Shown one piece after another: positions 55,160-63,025 of a stretch of 64,000 bases of DNA (position 1 is the first letter of the stretch; every line of letters starts with the position of its first letter). The notes beneath the pieces are model-generated. The model did no database searches and was not told the DNA's origin. It saw only the letters and a program-made list of their open reading frames with translations. Source of the DNA: Promethearchaeota archaeon (lineage in GTDB: Archaea > Asgardarchaeota > Lokiarchaeia > Sigyniarchaeales > SOKP01); NCBI GenBank assembly GCA_030606485.1, contig JAUWGH010000007.1:192161-256160 (forward strand), in the 5' to 3' direction. The position numbers and the translations under genes were made by a program.

Positions 55160-56412
55160 CAAACGTGGAAGAATATCAAGTTATGACCGGAAATCATGCA
55201 GCAGCTAATGCATGTAAGGGCGCTAGAGTTCAAGTTGTAGCAGCATATCCCATCACACCACAGAGTCCAGTCGTTGAAAAAATTTCATTTTTTATAGAAA
55301 ATGGGGAGTTAAATGCGCGTATGGTTAGAGTAGAATCAGAACAATCTGCTCTCACCGCATGTGTGGCGGCATCTGCCACAGGTGTTCGAGTGTATACTGC
55401 AACATCTTCTCATGGATTATTATTAATGTATGAGATTTTATGTTGGGCAGCAGGAAATCGTTTACCTATTGTTATGAATATTGCTATGAGATCTGTTGGA
55501 GCACCATGGTCTGTGTGGACTGATCACCAAGATGCATTCACAGTTAGAGATACTGGATGGATACAAATGTTTTGTGAAGATAATCAAGAAATTTATGATA
55601 CTAACTTGCAAGCATATAGAATTGCAGAAGATCCCAGTGTTTATGTCCCAACTTTTGTAAATTATGACGGATATATATTATCCCATACTTCCATGTTAGT
55701 TAAATTGGAACCCCAAAAAAAAATTGATGAATTTTTACCCCCATTGAAGCATCATCTTAACTTAGGAGATATGAATGTTGTAATGGGAGTTTGTCCTGTT
55801 ACAACTCCAAATATAGTTAAAAGAGCGGAGGGAACTGCACCTGGGTATTATGAGTTTCGATATTCACTTCAACGCTCTATAGAAAATTCTATAAATAAAG
55901 TTAAAGAAGTTCATGATTTATTTGCAGAAAAATTCGGCCGTTCCTATGGAAATGGAATTTATAAAACGTATAGAGCAGAAGATGCCGAGATGTATATTTT
56001 TGCAGTTGGTTCTGTTGCTTCAGAATCACGTTTAGCTATCGACAAATTGAGAGAAAAAGGCGTAAAAATTGGGCTTATAAGTTTAAAATTATTCAGACCT
56101 TTTCCCACTAAATATCTTCGGGAACTTTTTAAAGATGCAAAATTAATAGTAGTGTTCGATAGAGACATCGGTTATGGTTATGAAGGAATTCTCTGTTATG
56201 AATTGAAGAGTGCATTGTACCAATCGATAAATAGACCGTTTATCAAAGGATATATTGTAGGACTAGGTGGTAGAGATGTAAATGCTGAGGATCTAATCAA
56301 TGGAGTTTATAGATCGATTGACTTAGAGAAAAAAAATGAATATTCTGAACAAACAGAATTTATTGGATTAAAACTTGATGAACTGGATTTCTTACAAAAG
56401 GAGGTAAAATAA
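55156..56412 (+). CDS. porA: 2-oxoacid:ferredoxin oxidoreductase, alpha subunit
   Basis: The 418-residue protein contains the POR alpha signatures MTGNHAAANACKGARVQVVAAYPITPQSP, RVESEQSALTACVAAS, GLLLMYEILCWAAGNRLPIV, HQDAFTVRDTGWIQMF and DRDIGYGYEG. It binds substrate and completes the active site with the beta subunit. Overlaps porD by four bases; three bases separate it from porB. Confidence 0.95.
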   Translation: MTNVEEYQVMTGNHAAANACKGARVQVVAAYPITPQSPVVEKISFFIENGELNARMVRVESEQSALTACVAASATGVRVYTATSSHGLLLMYEILCWAAGNRLPIVMNIAMRSVGAPWSVWTDHQDAFTVRDTGWIQMFCEDNQEIYDTNLQAYRIAEDPSVYVPTFVNYDGYILSHTSMLVKLEPQKKIDEFLPPLKHHLNLGDMNVVMGVCPVTTPNIVKRAEGTAPGYYEFRYSLQRSIENSINKVKEVHDLFAEKFGRSYGNGIYKTYRAEDAEMYIFAVGSVASESRLAIDKLREKGVKIGLISLKLFRPFPTKYLRELFKDAKLIVVFDRDIGYGYEGILCYELKSALYQSINRPFIKGYIVGLGGRDVNAEDLINGVYRSIDLEKKNEYSEQTEFIGLKLDELDFLQKEVK

Positions 56413-56415
56413 AAA

Positions 56416-57339
56416 ATGGCTGATAAAGTTAAATTATATGACATTCCTGAAGAGGAATTTTTATTACCCGGGAATCGTATGTGCGCTGGTTGTGGATTAT
56501 CACTTATATATCGCACAGCTTTAAAAGCTCTAGGTCCCAATACAATTATTACAGTTCCTGCTTCATGTCTTACTGTGTTGCATGGGATGCAAGGATTTAC
56601 AAGTGTTGATAAAATATCAGTTCTTAATACACCATTTGCTACTGTAGCAGCAAGCGCAAGTGGAATCGAGGCAGCCTTGGAAGCTATGGGAAAAGATGAT
56701 GAGGTTACCTGTGTTGCATTCGCAGGTGATGGAGGGACTACGGATATTGGAATTCAAGGTTTAAGCGGAGCGGCAGAAAGAAGAACCAATTTTATTTATG
56801 CTTGCTATGATAATGAAGCTTATATGAATACAGGCGTTCAGCGTTCCGGATCAACTCCTTATGGTTCATTTACTACAACAACTCCAATATATGGAAAAAC
56901 AGAACATAAAAAAAATATGCCAAAAATTTTAGAAGCTCATGATATTCCTTACGTAGCAACTTCTTGCGCAGCTTATCCATTAGATATTTATGCAAAATTC
57001 AAAAGAGCTAAGAAAATTAAGGGAACAAAATATATTCATATTTTATCTCCTTGCCCACCAGGTTGGGGATTTTCCACAAAAGATACGATTAAAATGGGAA
57101 AATTAGCTGTTGAAACGGGATTTTGGCCATTATATGAGATTGAAAATGGAAAGTTCTCATTATCTACTCCAAGTAAAAGGCTTTTAGATCCAGCAAAGCG
57201 AAAACCAATTGAAGAGTATTTGTCCACTCAAAAGAGATTTAATAGATTAAGCAATGAAGATATAGAAGAATATAAACGCTATATTAATCAGTCATGGGAA
57301 TATATTAAAAGTAAAAATTTAACTACACAACTTCTTTAA
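56416..57339 (+). CDS. porB: 2-oxoacid:ferredoxin oxidoreductase, beta subunit (TPP-binding)
   Basis: The 307-residue TPP subunit has the cluster/TPP entrance MCAGCGLSLIYR, PASCLTVLHG, then the TPP motif FAGDGGTTDIGIQGLSGAAERR with CYDNEAYMNTGVQRSGSTP. Typical pyruvate enzymes read GDGD/GDGG...GN; the reading GDGGTTDIG is normal for archaeal PorB. CAAYPLDIYAKFKRAKKI and the CPPGW motif match as well. Last gene of the operon. Confidence 0.95.
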   Translation: MADKVKLYDIPEEEFLLPGNRMCAGCGLSLIYRTALKALGPNTIITVPASCLTVLHGMQGFTSVDKISVLNTPFATVAASASGIEAALEAMGKDDEVTCVAFAGDGGTTDIGIQGLSGAAERRTNFIYACYDNEAYMNTGVQRSGSTPYGSFTTTTPIYGKTEHKKNMPKILEAHDIPYVATSCAAYPLDIYAKFKRAKKIKGTKYIHILSPCPPGWGFSTKDTIKMGKLAVETGFWPLYEIENGKFSLSTPSKRLLDPAKRKPIEEYLSTQKRFNRLSNEDIEEYKRYINQSWEYIKSKNLTTQLL

Positions 57340-57376
57340 AATTTTAATAATAACAATTTAATTACAAATCCTACAC

Positions 57377-58135
57377 ATGAAAATATTTATTTTTGATGAA
57401 AATTTAGAAAACTGGGTTGAAGAAGAAACCAGCCTTTTACTTCATGATCTTGCAATATTTTTAGATGAGAAGAATAAAATTGTATATTTATGGCAAGGTC
57501 CAAAATCAAAAAAGAAAAAGAAGGAGCTTGGTTTTAAATTACTATCATTAATACAAGAGAAGTATCAAAATTTTAAACTTAAAATTTTAAAAGATAACAT
57601 TCCACCAGAAATTCATACACAATTAATGAACTTATTGAAAAAATTTGGTAAAAAAGAGAAAATAATCTTGAATAGAACCATTTATTTAAAACTTTATCTG
57701 ATATTCGGACTAATTGGAACTATTTTCTCATTTATATATTATCTTAACCTATTATCGTCATTATCATGGGTTCAAACAAATGGAAGCTTACAAATTAATG
57801 CACAAATATATGATAGGTGGATTTTAACTTCTCAAATTTTAATTATCATATTTCTCCTTATTTTTATTGGAAATCAAACCCTATCCTTCATAATAAATCG
57901 CGTTATATCAATTATAATCGCAATGATTGGGGTTATTATGTCAATAGGTTTTCTACTATATATCTCCCAAGGAATTTTTCTTTTCTTATTTCAATCTGGC
58001 TCGACGACAATAATATATTTAATTTCTAAAAGTGATTTAGGAATATTTTTACTTATAAATTTTATTGGAATTATAATCTTGGTTTTCCCTACTATATACT
58101 CTATTTTTTGGATATTTAAACATTCAAAAGCTTGA
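57377..58135 (+). CDS. Membrane protein with an N-terminal gelsolin-like domain
   Basis: Residues 1-90 resemble a single gelsolin/villin repeat: LLLHDLAIFLDEKNKIVYLWQGPKSK, then KKKELGFKLLSLIQEKY. This is the gelsolin pattern of LxxxDxFxLD, IxxWxG and a basic helix. After a linker come about four transmembrane helices (for example LKLYLIFGLIGTIFSFIYYL, LTSQILIIIFLLIFIGN). Gelsolin-domain proteins acting on actin are known in Asgard archaea; here the domain would be tethered to the membrane. It starts 37 bases after porB. The gelsolin call is by eye and moderate. Confidence 0.6.
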   Translation: MKIFIFDENLENWVEEETSLLLHDLAIFLDEKNKIVYLWQGPKSKKKKKELGFKLLSLIQEKYQNFKLKILKDNIPPEIHTQLMNLLKKFGKKEKIILNRTIYLKLYLIFGLIGTIFSFIYYLNLLSSLSWVQTNGSLQINAQIYDRWILTSQILIIIFLLIFIGNQTLSFIINRVISIIIAMIGVIMSIGFLLYISQGIFLFLFQSGSTTIIYLISKSDLGIFLLINFIGIIILVFPTIYSIFWIFKHSKA

Positions 58136-58248
58136 TGAAAAATAATACCTTAAATATTCAATCATGAATTTACCTTAATAATAAATTATTTCAATTGTAT
58201 TAGTTAAATTGAGTATATTTACAATATAAATTAAAGAGAAACTAAGGT

Positions 58249-59121
58249 TTGGAAGTAGCTAAAATTATAAAATCAATGGAAAAGGAAGATTTCCGCGTAT
58301 TAAGAGCGATTGAACGGGGTATGAGAAGAGCTGCCACCGTAAAAATGAGTAATATCTGCTTTTTTTCTAAATTGAAAATGGAGGAAGTTTTATTCCGTCT
58401 CAATAAAATTCATAAAAATAATTTAATAATTCGTGATTCTACAGGTGAGACTAGTTATAAATTAAATTCAATTGGGTATGATATGCTCGCTTTTCATATT
58501 TTAGTTGGACAAGGAATAATCTCTCAACTCGGGGTAGAGATCGGGAAAGGAAAAGAAGCAGATGTATATAAGTGCATAAACGATGATAATGAAGAAATGA
58601 CTATGAAAATCTTTAGAATTGGTCGGACAAGTTTCCGAAAGGTAAAACAATTAAGAATATTTGTCGGTGAAAGACGCCATTTTTCCTGGCTTTACATTAA
58701 TCGACTTGCTGCTATGCGAGAATATGAAGCCCTTTCAAAAATTGCTCCATTAGGATTAAATATTCCAAAACCAATTGGAATCAATCGTCATATTATAATA
58801 ATGGAATTTATTGAAGGAACAGAACTTAATAATCTCATCGAAATAGAAGATCCGGTATTTATTTTTGAAGATATAATTAATCAAATAAGTCTTATTTATA
58901 AAAATGTGGGTATAATTCACGGAGATCTCGGAGAATTTAATGTTTTAATCAATTCTGTAGGGGATATTCTGATCATTGATTGGCCACAGTGGATCCCCAA
59001 GAACCATCCCAATGGATTATCAATTTTGAAAAGAGATATTGAAAATATATGTTTATTTTTTAAAAAGAGATTTAAAGTAGAGAGTAATACCGAAGAAATT
59101 TTGAAATCTATTATTTCTTAA
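58249..59121 (+). CDS. rio2: RIO2 atypical serine kinase
   Basis: The 290-residue RIO2 protein has an N-terminal winged helix (1-95: EKEDFRVLRAIERGMRRAATV). The kinase domain then has the nucleotide loop EIGKGKEADVYKC, the catalytic HGDLGEFNVLIN (224-231 onward) and the metal-binding IIDWPQWIPKNHP. RIO2 acts in maturation of the small ribosomal subunit in archaea and eukaryotes. Start TTG 58249 keeps MEVAKIIKSMEKEDF; ATG 58276 is an alternative. Confidence 0.94.
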   Translation: MEVAKIIKSMEKEDFRVLRAIERGMRRAATVKMSNICFFSKLKMEEVLFRLNKIHKNNLIIRDSTGETSYKLNSIGYDMLAFHILVGQGIISQLGVEIGKGKEADVYKCINDDNEEMTMKIFRIGRTSFRKVKQLRIFVGERRHFSWLYINRLAAMREYEALSKIAPLGLNIPKPIGINRHIIIMEFIEGTELNNLIEIEDPVFIFEDIINQISLIYKNVGIIHGDLGEFNVLINSVGDILIIDWPQWIPKNHPNGLSILKRDIENICLFFKKRFKVESNTEEILKSIIS

Positions 59122-59138
59122 AATATTTATTCAAGATC

Positions 59139-59714
59139 TTAATCATCTTTGATATTTTTAAAAATAATCCAATCTTCGCATTTATTATCATATATATAAT
59201 TTAAATCTTGAAAATGCGGTTGAAATAATTTTTTAATTTCATTTAAATTGAAGCTTTTTTTTAAAATTGTAATGGCTAATAATCCACTTCTCTTAAAAAC
59301 TCGATTTACTTCTTCTATTCCCTTCCTAATATCAGGAAGATTCTGAAATGAGGTAATGGAAATAAAACCCGCAAAAAGATTACTTTTGAATGGAAGATTT
59401 TCAATATCTCCCAAGATTAAATAAGAGTTTTTTTGTTTTTCTTTTGCAATCTTTAGCATATTAAAAGATATGTCTAAACCAATTAACCTAATATTTCTTT
59501 TAATCCTTTCTTTATTGAGGTAATCTAAAAACAAATTTGTTCCAGAACCCGCATCTAGATAAATTCCGCTTTTGAAAACAAGACTTTCAATTATTAACTT
59601 GAATTTATAATTTTGAATTATTTTATATCGGTTATCATAAATTTTGGCAGAGGAATTATAATCCTCAATAATCTTTATCTTCTTATCCAATTTTTTTGCA
59701 TTCAAATTTCTCAT
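59139..59714 (-). CDS. Class I SAM-dependent methyltransferase
   Basis: The 191-residue protein has motif I IYLDAGSGTNLFLDYL, motif II LIGLDISFNMLKIA, GDIENLPFKSNLFAGFISITS and the post-motif helix VNRVFKRSGLLAITILK. This is the Methyltransf_11 fold. Substrate unknown: small molecule, lipid and tRNA are all possible. It faces rio2 tail to tail and is divergent from the Sm-like gene. Confidence 0.87.
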   Translation of the reverse strand: MRNLNAKKLDKKIKIIEDYNSSAKIYDNRYKIIQNYKFKLIIESLVFKSGIYLDAGSGTNLFLDYLNKERIKRNIRLIGLDISFNMLKIAKEKQKNSYLILGDIENLPFKSNLFAGFISITSFQNLPDIRKGIEEVNRVFKRSGLLAITILKKSFNLNEIKKLFQPHFQDLNYIYDNKCEDWIIFKNIKDD

Positions 59715-59841
59715 TCTAATTCAAATTAATAACGTAAAAAAATTAAAAAGATTTTAATTTAAGAGTATTTTTTAAGAGTATATAAATTATATTTAATATT
59801 ATTTTTAATTAAAGAGAAAAATTATCAGGTAAATTAATAAA

Positions 59842-60078
59842 ATGGAACGAGACCCACTTAAAATTCTAGAAAAGGCAGTAAATTCCGTTATTCTACTGAG
59901 ATTAAAAGACGGAACGGAATACCGAGGTAAAATGAAAGAAATTGACTCTTATATGAATATGATAATAGAAGATGCCACAGAATTTATGGATGGAGCAGCT
60001 GTAGCCAAATATTCTGAGATCTTCATAAGAGGCAATAATCTATTGTTCATTAAACCAGATGCGTCTGAAATATTATAG
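59842..60078 (+). CDS. Sm-like (LSm/SmAP) RNA-binding protein
   Basis: The 78-residue protein holds Sm1 (VILLRLKDGTEYRGKMKEIDSYMNMIIEDA) and Sm2 (IFIRGNNLLFI) in full. Archaeal Sm proteins form heptameric or hexameric rings that bind U-rich RNA and tRNA-derived fragments. Most likely the main SmAP of this organism. Starts at ATG 59842; no operon partner. Confidence 0.95.
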   Translation: MERDPLKILEKAVNSVILLRLKDGTEYRGKMKEIDSYMNMIIEDATEFMDGAAVAKYSEIFIRGNNLLFIKPDASEIL

Positions 60079-60159
60079 ATTTAAATAATTTCTCTAAAAA
60101 TTTTAACTCATTTTTAATAAATTTAGAAAATTTTAAAGTTTACTTTTATTTGGAACAAT

Positions 60160-60603
60160 ATGAAAAACAATTCACACTCTCAACCGTTGACTACATTAGT
60201 AGCATATGGAACATTTATCACTAATAATCTTTGGAAAAATTATAAAAATGTTGAAGTGTGTTTAGTAAAAAATTATCGAAGAATATTACCCCCAGGGAAT
60301 TGGTTTCCATACGTTTTGCCAGATAAAAATGCACAATTTTGGGGTTTGAAATTTGATGTTAATTTTGATCAATTAATTCGACTTGACACTTTTGAAGGAG
60401 TAAAATTAGGGCTTTATTCTCGAATTGCAACTAAGGTTTTTCTTAAAAATGATGAAGAAATAAGCGCCGATATTTATGTTCCAACAGAGAAAACAATTAA
60501 GCAATATAATATAATATTAGATATTGATGCAGAAGATAGATGGAAAAATGAAATAAAGAAATACCCAGAACTAATTGAAAAATTTCCAGAATTAATTCTT
60601 TAA
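60160..60603 (+). CDS. Gamma-glutamylcyclotransferase-like (GGCT/AIG2) protein
   Basis: The 147-residue protein has the family start LVAYGTFITNNLW, the substrate-cradle stretch RRILPPGNWFPYVLPD and LIRLDTFEGVKLGLYSRIAT. The E in LDTFEG is the catalytic acid of the family. GGCT-like enzymes release 5-oxoproline from gamma-glutamyl compounds or gamma-glutamylamines; the archaeal substrate is unknown. Monocistronic. Confidence 0.85.
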   Translation: MKNNSHSQPLTTLVAYGTFITNNLWKNYKNVEVCLVKNYRRILPPGNWFPYVLPDKNAQFWGLKFDVNFDQLIRLDTFEGVKLGLYSRIATKVFLKNDEEISADIYVPTEKTIKQYNIILDIDAEDRWKNEIKKYPELIEKFPELIL

Positions 60604-60615
60604 TTTTTCATAAAA

Positions 60616-60975
60616 TTAATTTTGAATTATTTGTATATTTTCTAATGGTACCCAACCACTTTTACCTTTCTTGTTGGTAACCCAAGCCCAACCGCTTACT
60701 TCATTGCTAATTATTATTTCTTCTCCAATTTCCACAGTAAGTTCAGTTGCATCATAATCTCTAAGAGCTTTACATTTTTTATCATTTAATCTCTTAATAT
60801 AATTTTCTGGGACCCATCCTCCTTTATCAAATTGGTTAATACACCATAACCATTCTTTCCACTCGGTTTTTTTCACACTAATTGTTAAAATCTCATCTTT
60901 AACAATTATTAACGGATCAGAAAAAGCAGATTTATAGTCTGATATTACTTGGCATTTAATTACTTTCATTTTCAA
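60616..60975 (-). CDS. Tandem SH3-domain protein
   Basis: The 119-residue soluble protein consists of two SH3 domains and almost nothing else. Domain 1 (about 7-62) has W42/W44 and GGWVPENYI. Domain 2 (about 68-117) is closer to the eukaryotic consensus: ALRDYDA (70-76, matching ALYDY), ELTVEIGEEI, W96/W98 and SGWVPLENI. SH3 domains bind proline-rich ligands or peptidoglycan in bacteria (SH3b), but this ALYDY-type is closer to the signalling class. It lies 48 bases downstream of the PPP phosphatase on the same strand. Confidence 0.85.
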   Translation of the reverse strand: MKMKVIKCQVISDYKSAFSDPLIIVKDEILTISVKKTEWKEWLWCINQFDKGGWVPENYIKRLNDKKCKALRDYDATELTVEIGEEIIISNEVSGWAWVTNKKGKSGWVPLENIQIIQN

Positions 60976-61023
60976 ATTAACCTAATTAATTATGTTGGAT
61001 TAAAGAATTTTATAGTTAAAAAA

Positions 61024-61914
61024 TCATTGTATTATGATTAACTCGACGTTCGAGTCTTCAATTAAAGCGATCGTTGCTGGATTAGGTGCAAATTGACCTC
61101 GATAATTATTTGAAGAAAAAATCGTCAATAATCTACCATTAAAGAAGTATTGATAACCTTGAGGAGGAAATATTTCATGTGATCTAATTAAAGATTTAAA
61201 ACCATAATGCACCATAAATTCTTCAAATGCTTTATAACCAAATCGTTTTATACCCTCACCTCTGAAATTATCTACAAAATAAGGAGCTGCTTCATGTTCT
61301 ATAGGATCATTCCATATCATTTGAAAAACTTCATTAGAGATTTCGGGGTCACTCATTAAATTTGTATTTTTATCCAATTTTTTTAATTTATTAATAATTT
61401 CGATGTTTTGAGGAATACCGCCGTGCACACAAAAAATCTTCTTATTGATAATCGCACAAAGAGAGAGAGAGTTGTATAATTCTGAAAGATATTTAATGCG
61501 TTCTGCATCACCAAATTTTTTCAAAAAAATATCCAAAAACCCATAATATCGATTAATTTCTATAGTCTCATGGTTTCCCTTTAATAAAAAATAACGAGCT
61601 GGTTCTGAAATCTTCAAGGATAAAATATAGCATAGACATTCTAATTGGTACGGTCCTCGATCAACAATATCTCCCAAAAAGAGAATCATTTCAGGTTTTA
61701 TTTCATCTATTTTTTCCTTGATTTTAACCAATGAATGTAGGTTTCCATGGATATCTCCTATGATAAGTATTTTTTCTTGGGGAGATGATGCATTCAATTT
61801 TAATACATAAGGTTCCTTTTCAAAAATAATCTTGCTCTTTTCAATAATATCAATAAAATCATTAAAGCTAATCTCTTTTACAGAAAAAGGTGATTGTAGT
61901 ATTTTTTTTATCAT
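61024..61914 (-). CDS. PPP-family serine/threonine protein phosphatase
   Basis: The 296-residue protein has the five PPP motifs in order: GDIHGNLHSL, LGDIVDRGP, LKGNHETIEI, CVHGGIPQN and LIRSHEIFP. This gives the full metal and catalytic set of PP1/PP2A-type phosphatases. It keeps the PPP length and lacks extra domains. It is in a row with the tandem SH3 gene (48 bp downstream) and the GATase/IFT52-like gene (101 bp upstream), so a signalling unit is plausible. Confidence 0.93.
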   Translation of the reverse strand: MIKKILQSPFSVKEISFNDFIDIIEKSKIIFEKEPYVLKLNASSPQEKILIIGDIHGNLHSLVKIKEKIDEIKPEMILFLGDIVDRGPYQLECLCYILSLKISEPARYFLLKGNHETIEINRYYGFLDIFLKKFGDAERIKYLSELYNSLSLCAIINKKIFCVHGGIPQNIEIINKLKKLDKNTNLMSDPEISNEVFQMIWNDPIEHEAAPYFVDNFRGEGIKRFGYKAFEEFMVHYGFKSLIRSHEIFPPQGYQYFFNGRLLTIFSSNNYRGQFAPNPATIALIEDSNVELIIIQ

Positions 61915-62015
61915 TTTTAAAAATGACTCAAATTTAACTTGATTACATCTTAATTTGATTTAAAAATAACGATTTTTGGGTTTTATTTTATTTAAACAGT
62001 TGAATTTATATTCTT

Positions 62016-62939
62016 CTATTCTTCTTCTTCCTCAATCTCTCGTTTCAACCTTATTTTAAGTACTCTTAAAGCAAAATTAATTACATCTCCAATATTGCTC
62101 CATTTTTTCTTTCTAACTTGCTCTTTCACCCAATAGAACATATCCTGGTCTATAGGTGCAGTTAAATAAATAGGTTGCATTTCCCTTATATCTTCCGATT
62201 CGGCCTTATTTAATAGCCAAGAAACAATATTTGAGATCAATTTAAAATTATCTTCAGCATTTATTCCATAAGAATCATGTAAACTTGAAAACAAAGACAT
62301 ATTTGCTAAAGCTACAATCTTACCTGAACCATAATGTCCTACTGCAATTACTGGTAATTCACTTACTGGTTCCTCAACCCAATCACTTCCATTGAAATAT
62401 TCGTGCCATGAAGTATCTTTGGAAGAATAGGCAATATAATCAACATCTACATTGTCTTTTTCAACTGATTTATCAATTGATAATGTGCAGCCATTAGAAT
62501 GAATAATACTTGAAATATCTCGTGTGATAAAATGAGGTATAAAATCCTTTATTACTGGCCGAGAATTTTCAATAGAGAAATATCGACCATCATATAAAGT
62601 ATCATTATTAAATGTTATACCAAAATTTTTGGTTAGTTCTGATAAATTATTTTGATTCTCATAATCACCGCCTTGGTCATTTAGAATTAATAAACTTCCT
62701 CCATCATGAACATATTTAACTAAATCAGTAATTTCATCCATTTCGATTAAAGATTCTGTAGGAACTCCAATAATAAAGATATCATATGTTGATAATTTTT
62801 TTTCGGTTAAACCCGCCTCTATTTTTCCTATCTTAAAATTTGAATTAACCAAATACTCCAAAAAGTCAGTAAATGCTGTATCTTCAATTTTTAATTTATT
62901 ATTATGAGATTCATCAAAACCTATATTAATATTTTTCAT
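62016..62939 (-). CDS. GATase/IFT52 (GIFT)-like protein with ribbon-helix-helix-like tail
   Basis: The 307-residue protein has an N-terminal glutamine-amidotransferase-like/GIFT domain (YDIFIIGVPTESLIEMDEIT, VKYVHDGGSLLILNDQGG, ELPVIAVGHYGSGKIVALANMSLF). This domain is related to that of eukaryotic IFT52 and to DUF4350 proteins; no catalytic Cys triad is evident. Residues 262-297 (IYLTAPIDQDMFYWVKEQVRKKKW... DVINFALRVLKIRL) read like a ribbon-helix-helix or short dimerising domain. It ends in an acidic tail. Start of the row with phosphatase and SH3 genes. Domain assignments are by eye. Confidence 0.6.
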   Translation of the reverse strand: MKNINIGFDESHNNKLKIEDTAFTDFLEYLVNSNFKIGKIEAGLTEKKLSTYDIFIIGVPTESLIEMDEITDLVKYVHDGGSLLILNDQGGDYENQNNLSELTKNFGITFNNDTLYDGRYFSIENSRPVIKDFIPHFITRDISSIIHSNGCTLSIDKSVEKDNVDVDYIAYSSKDTSWHEYFNGSDWVEEPVSELPVIAVGHYGSGKIVALANMSLFSSLHDSYGINAEDNFKLISNIVSWLLNKAESEDIREMQPIYLTAPIDQDMFYWVKEQVRKKKWSNIGDVINFALRVLKIRLKREIEEEEE

Positions 62940-63025
62940 TTTTATTTGCCTTTTCTTTATGACTTCAATATAAAAAACACTATTTTGAATTACCTTAAAA
63001 GATAATGTATGATGAAAATATTATT

